DNA of 64,000 nt from Kineosporia mesophila (GCF_021129235.1 NZ_JAJOMA010000028.1:35978-99977), one strand, 5' to 3'. Shown: positions 8,389-17,088, numbered from the stretch's first letter. The notes: generated from the letters alone by a model not told the origin. Numbers and translations: made by a program.

Positions 8389-9404
8389 TGCCCTCCGCCC
8401 CCGAAAGCTCCGGCACCACAGCGACCATCAGCTACGGCACGGCCCGCTGGAACGCGCTCGGCAGCTACGCCGCGCTGGTCGTGGCCGATGTCGCGAAGCT
8501 GGACGCGGCGCGGGCCGCCTGCGAGCGCATCCTGGCCGACGTGGACCGGGCGGCCAGCCGGTTCCGCACCGACTCCGACCTGGCCCGGGTCAACCGGGCC
8601 GCCGGTGACTGGGTGGGCGTGACGCCGCTGCTGTGCCGGGCCGTGTCGGCCGCGGTGTGGGCGGCCGACCTGACCGACGGCCTGGTCGACCCGACCCTGG
8701 GGCGACAGCTACTCGCACTGGGTTACGACCGGGACATCGACGAACTGCGCCGGTCGATGGCGGCCGGGCAGGCCCTGGACTCCACGGTCACGCCGGGCCT
8801 GGTCTCCGGCGATCCGGCCCAGGCGTCCCACCCCGCCCGCACGAGCGCCTGGCGGGAGATCGAGATCGACCCGCAGGGTGCAGTGCGCGTTCCCCACGAT
8901 GTGTCGCTCGACCTCGGGGCGACCGGTAAAGCCTTCGCCGCCGACCTGATCGCCGAGACCGTGCCCGCCGAAGTGGGCACCGACCTGGTGATCAGCCTGG
9001 GCGGTGACGTCGCGATCGGCCTGCTGCCGACCACCCCGCCGGGTACGCACCCGTGGCGGGTCTCGGTCACCGAGCTCCCCGAAGACGTGGCCAAGCCGGG
9101 CGCCGAGATCGTGGTGATCACCGAGGGCGGCCTGGCCACCTCGTCCGTCCTGGCCCGGCGCTGGTGGAACGACGGCGAGCTGCACCACCTGCTCGACCCG
9201 CGCACCGGCCGCCCGGTGGAGGCGGCCTTCCGCACGGTCACGGCCTGCGGGGTCTCGTGCGTGGAGGCGAACGCCATCAGCACCTCGTCGATCGTGCGCG
9301 GTCGCGACGCCGTGGACTGGCTGGAGCACGAGGACGTGGCCGCCCGGCTGGTCGACGCGGACGGCACGGTCCACCGGGTCGCGGGCTGGCCCGTGAGCGC
9401 ATGA
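8388..9404 (+). CDS. apbE: ApbE-type FAD:protein FMN transferase
   Basis: The 338-aa protein carries the ApbE core. The conserved SLDLGATGKAFAADLIAE segment, DLVISLGGDVAIG, and the metal-site region VTACGVSCVEANAISTSSIV are visible. ApbE enzymes transfer FMN from FAD to Thr or Ser of extracytoplasmic redox proteins. No signal peptide is apparent, unlike many Gram-negative homologues, so flavinylation may occur on the cytoplasmic side. It overlaps the preceding gene by 1 bp and the next by 4 bp (ATGA). It presumably matures a flavoprotein working with the ferric-reductase-like and NuoF-like neighbours. Confidence 0.92.
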   Translation: MPSAPESSGTTATISYGTARWNALGSYAALVVADVAKLDAARAACERILADVDRAASRFRTDSDLARVNRAAGDWVGVTPLLCRAVSAAVWAADLTDGLVDPTLGRQLLALGYDRDIDELRRSMAAGQALDSTVTPGLVSGDPAQASHPARTSAWREIEIDPQGAVRVPHDVSLDLGATGKAFAADLIAETVPAEVGTDLVISLGGDVAIGLLPTTPPGTHPWRVSVTELPEDVAKPGAEIVVITEGGLATSSVLARRWWNDGELHHLLDPRTGRPVEAAFRTVTACGVSCVEANAISTSSIVRGRDAVDWLEHEDVAARLVDADGTVHRVAGWPVSA

Positions 9405-10027
9405 GTCTCGACTTCTTCACCGAGGCGTTCAAGGACGACCGGCTGACCTGGTTCCTGAACCGCGGTACGGGCGTGATCCTGCTCGTCCTGATGACGCTCT
9501 CCGTGGCGCTCGGCGTGCTCTCCACCGTGCGGGCGTCGTCGCGGCTCTGGCCGCGGTTCGTCACCCAGCACCTGCACCGCAACATCTCGCTGCTGGCAGT
9601 GGCCCTGCTGATCGCGCACGCGGCGCTGGCGGTGATCGACGAGTTCGTGAACATCCGCTGGTGGGACGTCTTCGTCCCGTTCCGGGGCGAGTACGAGCCG
9701 CTGTGGCTGGGTCTCGGCACGCTGGCCACCGACTTCATCATCGTCACCGTGCTCACCGGGCTCTCCCGCACCCGGTTCCGGTCGCGCACCTGGCGGGCCA
9801 TCCACCTGACCTCGTACCTGGGCTGGGGCGCCGGGCTGGCGCACGGCTTCGGGATCGGGACCGACAGCCGCGAGACCTGGTCGGTCGCGGTCAGCGTGCT
9901 CTGCGTCGGCGTGGTGGTCTGGTCGGTGGTGGTGCGCCTGGGCACGTTCGGCACCGAGCGCCGCCTGGAACGTCATTCGCCGGCCGGTAGCCGCCGGCAG
10001 GCCCGGGACCGGGAGCGGGCCCGATGA
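9401..10027 (+). CDS. Ferric-reductase-like transmembrane (heme-b) protein
   Basis: This 208-aa integral membrane protein has about six hydrophobic helices and His residues placed for heme ligation (FVTQHLHRNISLLAVALLIAHAALA; TWRAIHLTSYLGWGAGLAHGFGIGTD). The His pairs in helices separated by about a hundred residues are the pattern of the ferric reductase/NOX-type transmembrane domain (also YedZ-like). No cytoplasmic NAD/FAD reductase module is attached, so electrons probably come from the NuoF-like protein encoded next. It is coupled to both neighbours by 4-bp overlaps. The likely role is moving electrons across the membrane to the flavinylated partner. Confidence 0.85.
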   Translation: MSLDFFTEAFKDDRLTWFLNRGTGVILLVLMTLSVALGVLSTVRASSRLWPRFVTQHLHRNISLLAVALLIAHAALAVIDEFVNIRWWDVFVPFRGEYEPLWLGLGTLATDFIIVTVLTGLSRTRFRSRTWRAIHLTSYLGWGAGLAHGFGIGTDSRETWSVAVSVLCVGVVVWSVVVRLGTFGTERRLERHSPAGSRRQARDRERAR

Positions 10028-11280
10028 CGCACACCGAGGTCGAGGCCGGTTTTCACGGCGTGGTCTCCCTGCTGGACGGCCCTCTGCTGCTGCGCGGCGT
10101 GGGCCCGGACGGCGATGCGAGCCTGCGTCAGCATCGGCGGCTGTGGAACGAGCCGTCCCGCAAAACGGTGCCGCAGCTGATCGAGATGAGCTGGAAGATC
10201 GGCCTGACCGGGCGCGGCGGGGCGGAGTTCCCGTTCGCCCGCAAGCTCCAGGCCGCGGTGGAGTCGGGCAAGAAGCGCGAGCTGGTGGTCAACTGCTCCG
10301 AGGGCGAGCCGGCCAGCGCGAAAGACAGCAGCCTGATGCTGTCGGCGCCGCACCTGGTGCTCGACGGCGCCCAGCTCCTGGCCGATGCGCTCGACCTCCA
10401 CCACGTGCACGTCGCGGTTCCGGGTGAACGGCCGAGCGTGGTCGCGGCGATCCGCGCCGCGATCGGCGAGCGGGACCGGGGACGCAAGGCCGTCGAGTAC
10501 GAGATGCACACCACCAGCGGTGGATTCGTCGGCGGGCAGTCGGCGGCCGTGCTGGAGATGATCTCCGGTCGCGACAATCTGCCGGTCACCTCGCGCACCC
10601 CGTCGGCCTACTCCGGGCTGCGCGGGCGCCCCACTCTGCTCTCGAACGCCGAGACGCTGGCCCACCTGGCGGCCGTGAGCGACCTCGGTCCCGAGCGGTA
10701 CGCCCGCTGGGGCACCTCGGCCGACCCCGGCACCCGGCTGCTGTCGATCTCGGCCGACGGCCCGGGCGGTCTGGTGCTGGAGGCCCCGCACGGGGTTCCG
10801 CTGGCCGAGATGCTCGAGTTCTGTGGCTACGACCCGGCCCGGCCGCTGCTGGTCGGTGGCTACCACGGCACCTGGCTGTCGGCCCAGCAGGTCACGAGTT
10901 GCACGCTCAGCCCCGCCGACCTGGCCCGTTTCGGCGCCCGGCTGGGGGCCGGCGTGCTGCTGCCGATGCTGCCCGGTGACTGTCCCCTCAGCTACACCGC
11001 GTCAATCGTCGACTATCTCGCCGGGCAGCGGGCCAAGCGGTGCGGCCCGTGCACCAACGGGCTGCCGGCGCTGGCCGACGCCTGCACGCGCCTGCCACGC
11101 GTGCGCTCGCACCGCGAGGCGGCGAGCCTGGCCGAGCGGATCGAGCAGCTCACCGGCCTGGTCACCGGCCGGGGGGCGTGCGCGCACCCGGACGGCACGG
11201 CCCGGCTGGTGAACTCCATGCTCGAGACCTTCAGCCCGGAGATCGGGAACCACGTGGACGGGTTCTGCACCTACGAGTAA
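10024..11280 (+). CDS. NuoF/RnfC-like NADH dehydrogenase flavoprotein
   Basis: The 418-aa protein resembles the 51-kDa NADH-binding subunit of complex I. It shows the Gly-rich nucleotide loop (GLTGRGGAEFPFARK), FMN-region residues (VVNCSEGEPASAKDSSLM, GGFVGGQSAAV), a SLBB-like middle part, and a C-terminal iron-sulfur motif (AKRCGPCTNGLPALADAC, then GRGACAHPDG). No partner NuoE or NuoG lies in the window, so it is not part of complex I. As last gene of the coupled operon it is the probable cytoplasmic electron input (NAD(P)H) for the membrane protein encoded just upstream. The stop is 3 bp from the convergent ykoC stop. Confidence 0.88.
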   Translation: MTHTEVEAGFHGVVSLLDGPLLLRGVGPDGDASLRQHRRLWNEPSRKTVPQLIEMSWKIGLTGRGGAEFPFARKLQAAVESGKKRELVVNCSEGEPASAKDSSLMLSAPHLVLDGAQLLADALDLHHVHVAVPGERPSVVAAIRAAIGERDRGRKAVEYEMHTTSGGFVGGQSAAVLEMISGRDNLPVTSRTPSAYSGLRGRPTLLSNAETLAHLAAVSDLGPERYARWGTSADPGTRLLSISADGPGGLVLEAPHGVPLAEMLEFCGYDPARPLLVGGYHGTWLSAQQVTSCTLSPADLARFGARLGAGVLLPMLPGDCPLSYTASIVDYLAGQRAKRCGPCTNGLPALADACTRLPRVRSHREAASLAERIEQLTGLVTGRGACAHPDGTARLVNSMLETFSPEIGNHVDGFCTYE

Positions 11281-11283
11281 CCC

Positions 11284-12075
11284 CTAGGTGAGCACCAGAT
11301 TCCAGGTGCCCGCCCAGATTCCCGCGGCCGTTGACACCACGGCCACCAGCACACCACCCAGCACCACCACCCCGTCGAACCAGGTGAACCGGCTGGGCCG
11401 CGCCCAGGTGCGGGGTGCGTCCACCCCGAATCCCCGGGCCTCCATCGTGGTCGCCAGCACCGTGCCCCGCCGGATCGCGATGACCAGCAGCGCGAACACC
11501 TGACCCAGCGTCTGCTTCAGCCCGTGGCCGAAACCCCGGGCCCGGCGCGCCATCGACAGTGTCTGCCACTCCTGGGCCAGCAGTCCGACCAGGCGCAGTG
11601 CGGCCAGCGCGGAGAGCACGAACCGGTGCGGCAGGTGCAGGTTCTGGGCCAGCGCGTCGGCCAGGTCGGTGGGGTCGGTGGTGGCCAGCAGCACCACCCC
11701 GGGCAGCCCGATCGCGAGGATCCGCAGGGTGATCGCGATTGCCGAGCTGAGCGAGCCCTCGGTGATCGTCACCGGGCCGAGCCCGATCAGGATGGCCCCG
11801 TCGTCCACCCCGAACACCAGCGTGAGCAGTCCGGCCGGGATCGCCCCGAGCAGGATGATCCAGCTGCTGCGGAACATTTTCCGGGGGCTCAGACCGCAGA
11901 AGGGCAGGGCCAGCAGCTCCAGGGCCAGGGCCACCCCCGCCGTGACCGGATCGACCGTGAGGATCAGGCCGATCGAGATCACCGAGGCCACGGCCAGTTT
12001 CGCGGCCGGATTGGCCCGGGCCAGGGGCGCCCGGGATGCCTCACGGATGTCCAGACCGTCCAGCAGGGCAGTCAC
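11284..12075 (-). CDS. EcfT-type transmembrane subunit of an ECF transporter (YkoC-like)
   Basis: This 263-aa protein has about five to six membrane helices and the two cytoplasmic coupling motifs characteristic of EcfT, seen as MARRARGFG and TMEARGFG, which contact the ATPases. It overlaps the ATPase gene by 4 bp. With the dual ATPase and the S component upstream it forms a YkoEDC-type vitamin-precursor importer. The TPP riboswitch before the first gene indicates thiamine or the pyrimidine precursor HMP as substrate. Confidence 0.92.
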   Translation of the reverse strand: MTALLDGLDIREASRAPLARANPAAKLAVASVISIGLILTVDPVTAGVALALELLALPFCGLSPRKMFRSSWIILLGAIPAGLLTLVFGVDDGAILIGLGPVTITEGSLSSAIAITLRILAIGLPGVVLLATTDPTDLADALAQNLHLPHRFVLSALAALRLVGLLAQEWQTLSMARRARGFGHGLKQTLGQVFALLVIAIRRGTVLATTMEARGFGVDAPRTWARPSRFTWFDGVVVLGGVLVAVVSTAAGIWAGTWNLVLT

Positions 12076-13583
12076 AGTGCCACCACCTCTCCGTGCTCGG
12101 CCAGCGCCGTCACCAGGTCGAGATCGTGGGTGGCCGCGACCACCGCCCGGCCCTCGCCCAGCAGCTCCAGCAACAGGGCGGTGAGCTCGGTCCAGGTGCG
12201 CGCGTCCTGCCCGAAGGTCGGTTCGTCGAGCACCAGCACGCCGGGCGCGGTGGCCAGCACCGTCGCCACCGAGAGCCGCCGCTGCTCACCGCCGCTCAGG
12301 GTGTAGGGGTTGGCCCGCGCCAGGTGGTCCAGACGCAGGCGTTGCAGAATCTCTTCCGACCCGATGGAGGACGCGCGAACGCCAGGTTTGCGTTGCCACC
12401 AGCTTCTTCCCTGTGCCGCAACCCGTTCCGGCCCGACCGCGAGCTCCCCGGCCACGGTCGGCGCGACGAACTGGTGCTGCGGGTCCTGGAACACCGTGCC
12501 GATCCGGCTCACCAGCTGTCCCGCCTTCCAGGCGTGCGGGTGCGGACCGAGACCCTTCGCCAGCTCTTCCGAGGCTGTGAGATCACCGGCGGCCGGAGCG
12601 GTCAGACCCGCGAGAGCCAGCGCCAGGGTGGACTTCCCGGCCCCGTTCGGCCCGGTCACGGCGAGCGCCCGCCCGGACCGGACCGTCAGGTCGACGTCCC
12701 GCACCCCAGGCTCGGCCTGACCGGGCCGGCGAGCGGCGAGCTTCTCGGCGGTGAGCAGGGGCGTAGCCGCCACCCCCTCGCCGGTGCGGACGCGCGTCCC
12801 CCATTCCGGACGCCTGCCCGGCACCCACACACCCGCCGCAACCAGCGACGAAGCCTGTTCGGCGAAGACCTGCCCGGGCGGCCCGTCGGCGTACACCCCG
12901 CCACCGGGCTCGAGTACCACCACCCGATCGATGAGCGGCAGCCACGGCTGCACCCGGTGCTCGACCAGGATGCAGCCGGCGCCGGTCAGTTCCAGCACCG
13001 TGGCGATCGTGCTGCGCACCAGGTCGGCGCCCTCCGGATCGAGCATCGCGGTGGGCTCGTCGAGCAACAGCAACCCCGGCCCCAGGGCGAGCACCCCGGC
13101 CAGGGCCAGCCGCTGCCGTTCCCCACCCGAGAGCCGCCCGGTCGGATGTTCCAGGCCGTAGGGAAAACCCACACCTTCCATGGCCTTGCGCACCCGCGGC
13201 CAGATGTCCGGCACGGCGTGGTTCTCCAGCCCGAAGGCCACGTCGTCACCGCACCGGGCCAGCACTGTCTGGGCCTGCGGGTCCTGCAGCAACAGCCCGG
13301 TGAGGGCCTGCCCCTCCTGAACGGCCTCCTGCCGGGCCCCGCGGGCCTGCACCCCGTCGAGCAGCAGCACGCCCTCCTCGTCCCCGCCGGACTCCTCCGG
13401 GTCGAGCAGCCCGGCCAGGCCCGCGAGCAGCGTCGACTTTCCCGCACCGCTGGCCCCGAGCAGCAGAACCCGCTCGCCGGGCTCGATCCGCAGGTCGAGA
13501 CCCCGCACCGCCCAGGCCTTCCGGGTGGAGTGCCGCCATCCCCAGCCCCGCGCCTCGATCAGCGGGGGGCGGGCCTCAGACAC
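12072..13583 (-). CDS. Dual-ATPase ECF transporter subunit (YkoD-like)
   Basis: The 503-aa polypeptide contains two fused ABC ATPase domains. Domain 1 (about residues 8-245) has Walker A GASGAGKST, signature LSGGERQRLALAG and Walker B LLLLDEPTAMLD. Domain 2 (about 275-503) has Walker A GPNGAGKST, Q loop FQDPQHQF, signature LSGGEQRRLSVAT and Walker B LVLDEPTFGQD, with the switch His in ATHDLDL. In YkoD-type systems this single chain replaces EcfA1/EcfA2. The GTG start lies inside the end of the S-component gene (8-bp overlap), implying coupling. Confidence 0.93.
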   Translation of the reverse strand: MSEARPPLIEARGWGWRHSTRKAWAVRGLDLRIEPGERVLLLGASGAGKSTLLAGLAGLLDPEESGGDEEGVLLLDGVQARGARQEAVQEGQALTGLLLQDPQAQTVLARCGDDVAFGLENHAVPDIWPRVRKAMEGVGFPYGLEHPTGRLSGGERQRLALAGVLALGPGLLLLDEPTAMLDPEGADLVRSTIATVLELTGAGCILVEHRVQPWLPLIDRVVVLEPGGGVYADGPPGQVFAEQASSLVAAGVWVPGRRPEWGTRVRTGEGVAATPLLTAEKLAARRPGQAEPGVRDVDLTVRSGRALAVTGPNGAGKSTLALALAGLTAPAAGDLTASEELAKGLGPHPHAWKAGQLVSRIGTVFQDPQHQFVAPTVAGELAVGPERVAAQGRSWWQRKPGVRASSIGSEEILQRLRLDHLARANPYTLSGGEQRRLSVATVLATAPGVLVLDEPTFGQDARTWTELTALLLELLGEGRAVVAATHDLDLVTALAEHGEVVAL

Positions 13584-14337
13584 GTTCGGCGCTGCGTCCC
13601 GAGGCCAGCGGGGCCAGCGTTCCGGTGGCCGCCAGGGCCCGGGTGAGCAGCCACGACCCGAGCCCGGCGATCACCACGCCCGATCCCATCGCGATCAGCA
13701 CGTAAGCCAGTTTTCCGGCGGCGCCCAGTGTTTCCGGGTAGTAGATGAGGCTGTCGAGCAGACCGACCGCGACACCCGCCCCGGCCCCGGCGAACAGCGC
13801 GGTGGGCAGCCCGTACCGCCGGTAGAGCACGAGGGCGAACACCACTTCGGCGCCCATCCCCTCGACCAGGCCGTACCAGACCGTGGAGAAGCCCCACTCG
13901 TTACCCACCAGGGCGGAGAGCGCCGCCGCGACCAGTTCGGTGTAGACCGCGGCACCCGGCTTGCGCACCACCAGGGCCCCGAGCACGGCCGGGAACAGCC
14001 ACACCCCGACGATGATCGCCGAGGTGGGAGGCACCATCGCGTCCCGCAGCGGGGTGGAGGCCGCGTTCCAGACCGCGAACACCAGACCCCCCGCGACACC
14101 GAGCACGCTGGCGGTGACGATGTCCACGACCCGCCAGCGCCCGGCCCGCGCCGTGGCGGCGGTGATCGCGACCCCGGCCGTGCCCACGAACAACGCGATC
14201 GGCAGCGTCAGGTCGGCCAGCGTGGTGTCGAAGACCGAGATGCCCTCGGGTAGGCCGACCAGGTAGATCACCACCGCCAGCGCCACCGCGGCCACTGCCC
14301 CGTACAGCCGGGGCCCGATCCAAGGGGTGTTTCTCAT
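13576..14337 (-). CDS. ECF transporter substrate-binding (S) component, YkoE family
   Basis: The 253-aa, almost entirely hydrophobic protein has about six to seven helices and motifs of YkoE proteins (LFAVWNAASTPLRDAMVPP-like and NEWGFSTVWYGLVEGMGAEVVFAL segments). YkoE confers substrate specificity in the thiamine/HMP ECF importer YkoEDC. A strong GGAGGAG lies 7 bp before the ATG. A TPP riboswitch precedes it by about 85 bp. The HMP-binding companion YkoF is not present in this window. Confidence 0.9.
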   Translation of the reverse strand: MRNTPWIGPRLYGAVAAVALAVVIYLVGLPEGISVFDTTLADLTLPIALFVGTAGVAITAATARAGRWRVVDIVTASVLGVAGGLVFAVWNAASTPLRDAMVPPTSAIIVGVWLFPAVLGALVVRKPGAAVYTELVAAALSALVGNEWGFSTVWYGLVEGMGAEVVFALVLYRRYGLPTALFAGAGAGVAVGLLDSLIYYPETLGAAGKLAYVLIAMGSGVVIAGLGSWLLTRALAATGTLAPLASGRSAERV

Positions 14338-14420
14338 GATATTGCTCCTCCGTCGTCGGAGGGGTGCCGTGGCCCGTCACCGCATGCCGAAGGCACGCGG
14401 CTCGGCCATGACCGAGAAAC

Positions 14421-14512
14421 TCGACTCCCTTCGCCGGCATGACCCGGATCAGGTTCGAGGGTCTGCAGTTGCCTGCACTCTCAGCGCCCTGTTGGCGCTC
14501 CCCTGTCGCAGT
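14421..14512 (-). ncRNA. TPP (THI-element) riboswitch
   Basis: Read on the minus strand, the region contains GCTGAGAG, ACCCTCGAACCTGATC and CCGGGTCATGCCGGCGAAGGGAG in the order and spacing of the thiamine pyrophosphate aptamer, with a closing GGGGAG/CTCCC helix. It lies in the leader of the YkoE-type gene and should repress the transporter when TPP is abundant. Confidence 0.96.
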
Positions 14513-14597
14513 TGTGACGGTACACCTACTGAGTGGTTTCTGTGAGGCCTAGGACTTCCCGCAGGACCCGTGCCACCCTGTGACGGTGATCCTCAGG

Positions 14598-14738
14598 ATG
14601 CTGCGCAGCTCCACCACGTCGGGCAGTGGGCCGAGCCCGCTGGCCCGGCTGCTGGCACTGCTGGTCCTGCTGGGCATGCTCGGCATCAGCGCCCCGGTGC
14701 TCATCCCGGTGGTGCGCTGGGTGATCGACCTGCTCTGA
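14598..14738 (+). CDS. Small single-pass membrane protein (46 aa)
   Basis: An ORF below the usual length cut-off encodes 46 residues: a Ser/Thr/Gly-rich start, a hydrophobic helix (LARLLALLVLLGMLGISAPVLIPVV) and a short RWVIDLL end. GTG codons at 14580 and 14586 are in-frame alternative starts. It lies between the riboswitch and a DUF4235 gene on the same strand as the latter. The helix and codon pattern support translation, but no clear ribosome site was seen and no family was recognised. Confidence 0.45.
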   Translation: MLRSSTTSGSGPSPLARLLALLVLLGMLGISAPVLIPVVRWVIDLL

Positions 14739-14824
14739 CGCGCCCCCTGGCAATGCCCGGGAGCGATCCCTAGGTCAGGATTGACCCGAGTACGGACATC
14801 TGGCGGTGCGATGAGGAGAACAGC

Positions 14825-15100
14825 ATGAATTCGGTGATGTGGAAGATCCTGTCGGCCGCGTCGGCGATTGCGGCGGCGCAGGCCGCCAACCATTCGCTCA
14901 ACATCATCTGGAAGGGCGCGACCGGTGGCCAGCCGCCGACCGTGCCCGAAGACCCGGAAACCACCTGGAAAGAGGCCATCGCCTGGGCCGCGCTGTCCGG
15001 CGCGATCATGGGTGTCGCCCGGATGTTCGCCACGCGGCAGGCTGCGGCCTACTACGTGAGGTCCACGGGCAAGATGCCCAAGGCCCTGGTGCGGGACTGA
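14825..15100 (+). CDS. DUF4235 family small membrane protein
   Basis: The 91-aa protein begins with MNSVMWKILSAASAIAAAQAANHSLNIIWKG and contains a second amphipathic/hydrophobic stretch (IAWAALSGAIMGVARMFATRQAAAYYVR). This is the pattern of DUF4235 proteins found across actinobacteria. AGGAGAA lies 7 bp upstream of the ATG. The function is unknown. The stop is 3 bp before the start of the methyltransferase gene, suggesting cotranscription. Confidence 0.88.
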   Translation: MNSVMWKILSAASAIAAAQAANHSLNIIWKGATGGQPPTVPEDPETTWKEAIAWAALSGAIMGVARMFATRQAAAYYVRSTGKMPKALVRD

Positions 15101-15103
15101 TCT

Positions 15104-15991
15104 GTGATCGACCTGATGGACAGGCCCCTCGTCCTGGACGGGGGGCTGTCCACCGAGCTCGAGAGCCGGGGCCACGACATCTCCGGCTCGCTCTGGTCGG
15201 CCCAGCTCCTGCTGGACGCCCCCGACGCCGTCGTCGACGCGCACCGGGCCTTCCTCGACGCCGGTGCCGACATCGTCACCACCGCCAGCTATCAGGCCTC
15301 GGCCGAGGGTTTCTCCCGCGCCGGCATCTCTTTCGCCACGGGTCAGGAACTGATCCGGCGATCGGTCGAACTGGCCCGCCGGGCGATCGGGGAGTCCGGC
15401 CGCGACGCCCGGGTGGCCGGTTCGGTGGGGCCCTACGGCGCGATGCTCGCCAACGGCGCCGAATACACCGGTGACTACGGATCGGTGGGGGTCGCCGCAC
15501 TCCGGGACTTCCACCGTCCCCGGCTCGAGCTCCTGGCCGAGACCGGTGTCGACGTCCTGGCCGTCGAGACCATTCCCTCGCTGGCCGAGGTGGAGGCCCT
15601 GCTCGCCGAGCTGGACCGTCTGGGACACCCGGCGTGGCTCAGCCTCACCACCGACGGCCTGCTCACCCGCCGCGGCGAACCGGCCGGGGAGGCATTCTCG
15701 ATGGCCACGTCGGTGCCCTCGGTGATCGCCGTGGGCGTCAACTGCACCGACCCGTCGGGCGTAGGGCTCGCGGTCGACCTGGCCGTCGAGTTCGGCGGCA
15801 AACCCGGTGTGGTCTACCCCAACAGCGGTGAGGGCTGGGACGCGGTCCGCCGGGCCTGGTTGCCTGCGTCGCAGGGCCTTCTGCTCGGCGACGTGGACGG
15901 CTGGCTGCGCTCCGGCGCCCGCATCGTCGGGGGCTGCTGCCGGGTGACCCCCGACCAGATCCGCTCGATCGCCGAAGTGGTGCGCTCCTAG
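15104..15991 (+). CDS. mmuM: Homocysteine S-methyltransferase (MmuM family)
   Basis: The 295-aa enzyme transfers a methyl group from S-methylmethionine or S-adenosylmethionine to homocysteine, giving methionine. The barrel starts with VLDGGLSTELESRGHDI; the zinc-binding cysteines are visible as one Cys in GVNCTDP and the Cys pair in GGCCRVTPDQI near the C-terminus. Length matches MmuM (about 300 aa). Start is GTG 15104, three bases after the DUF4235 stop, with a weak ribosome site, so translation is probably coupled. It is a cytoplasmic methionine-salvage enzyme. Confidence 0.93.
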   Translation: MIDLMDRPLVLDGGLSTELESRGHDISGSLWSAQLLLDAPDAVVDAHRAFLDAGADIVTTASYQASAEGFSRAGISFATGQELIRRSVELARRAIGESGRDARVAGSVGPYGAMLANGAEYTGDYGSVGVAALRDFHRPRLELLAETGVDVLAVETIPSLAEVEALLAELDRLGHPAWLSLTTDGLLTRRGEPAGEAFSMATSVPSVIAVGVNCTDPSGVGLAVDLAVEFGGKPGVVYPNSGEGWDAVRRAWLPASQGLLLGDVDGWLRSGARIVGGCCRVTPDQIRSIAEVVRS

Positions 15992-16007
15992 GCCATTTTC
16001 CGGCGGA

Positions 16008-16259
16008 TCAGGAAGAGCGCCGGGGCGCACCGCCCCGGAGCACGATCAGGTGCCACGTCTGCGTCATCATCAGCGTGAGCCCCGATCCCACGGCCACCAG
16101 CGCCAGGGCGGCCGAAACCACTGACCGCAGAACGAACTTCTCCACGGGCGCGGCCGCGAACGGCGCAGCCGGCCCGAAGAGCACCAGGTTGACGCTGACC
16201 GCGTTGGAGATCCAGGTCCGGCTCCCGCCGAGCTCGATCTCGGCGGGTTCGATGAGCAC
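16008..16259 (-). CDS. Possible small membrane protein, start uncertain
   Basis: An 83-aa frame from GTG 16259 contains one clear hydrophobic helix (LRSVVSAALALVAVGSGLTLMMTQTW) after a moderately hydrophobic stretch (VNLVLFGPAAPFAAAP). The same frame upstream reads HVLALIAAAALRSSTG, another helix-like stretch, but has no start codon before a stop. The true gene may therefore start elsewhere or carry a small indel. No family was recognised. It is convergent with mmuM. Confidence 0.4.
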   Translation of the reverse strand: MLIEPAEIELGGSRTWISNAVSVNLVLFGPAAPFAAAPVEKFVLRSVVSAALALVAVGSGLTLMMTQTWHLIVLRGGAPRRSS

Positions 16260-16368
16260 CCCGGTCGAGCTGCGGAGAGCCGCCGCGGCGATCAGTGCCA
16301 GAACGTGACGGCCGCGACGGTCCCGGCCGGATGCCCATGAGTGCTTTTGGACGGGGTGGTCGCCGTGG

Positions 16369-17088
16369 TCACGCAGTCACCTGCGCGCCGAGCACGGAAC
16401 GGGCGACATCCAGCCCGCCGGTGATCTCCAGGCTCGCGTCGTCGGGCCGGATGCGATGCCAGAGAGCCAGATAGAGTGCCTCGGCCGGCCCGGTGACCGT
16501 GGCGTCGACCGGCTCGTCCTTCGTGCCGTCACCGGAGAACACGAAGGTCCGCCCGGTCTCGGCCACCACCACGGCCAGCGAATGGGTCAGGGGCGGAATC
16601 CGTTCCAGCCGCACCTGCCGGGGGAAGAAGACGTACCGGGCCTCGTCCACCCCGTCGGCCGCGAGCGCGGGGTCGATGCTCTCCGGACGGCCGAGCGCCT
16701 GGTGGGCGTCCCACAGATGCATCGTGATCTCGTGCGCCTGCCGCCGCTGCCACCAGCCGGCCACCTGCGGCCCGGGGCCGAAGTGCCAGGCCGGGGCGTC
16801 AGCCGGCCTTTCCCGCAGGGCCCGCAGCAGACCGGCGGCCGACTCCCGATACCAGGTGACCAGCCCGTCGCGATCGCGCGGTGCGAGGGTGGGCCGCCCG
16901 TCCGCGTTCCCCTCGACGATCGCGTGGGTGGCCCACCGGTGCACCCCACCGACGTGATCGGCGAGATCGAGAACGGTCCAGCCCGGGCAGGACGGCACCG
17001 GCGTCCCCAGGTCGGCGGACTCCAGCACCTCGGCGAACTGCTCGGTGCCGTTCGCGACGATCCGCAGGAAGTCGATCGGGATGACCAT
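16369..17088 (-). CDS. Maleylpyruvate isomerase family (MDMPI-type) mycothiol-dependent protein
   Basis: The 239-aa protein has the DinB-like N-terminal domain with CPGWTVLDLADHVGGVHRWA and later QAHEITMHLWDAH, which supply the three metal-binding His residues (DHVGGVH and HEITMH) of the MDMPI N-terminal domain. A C-terminal domain (about 160-239) follows. Members use mycothiol as cofactor or bind it. The ATG at 17088 is chosen because GGAG lies 6 bp before it; a GTG six codons upstream is less likely. The substrate cannot be inferred from the neighbourhood. Confidence 0.88.
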   Translation of the reverse strand: MVIPIDFLRIVANGTEQFAEVLESADLGTPVPSCPGWTVLDLADHVGGVHRWATHAIVEGNADGRPTLAPRDRDGLVTWYRESAAGLLRALRERPADAPAWHFGPGPQVAGWWQRRQAHEITMHLWDAHQALGRPESIDPALAADGVDEARYVFFPRQVRLERIPPLTHSLAVVVAETGRTFVFSGDGTKDEPVDATVTGPAEALYLALWHRIRPDDASLEITGGLDVARSVLGAQVTA

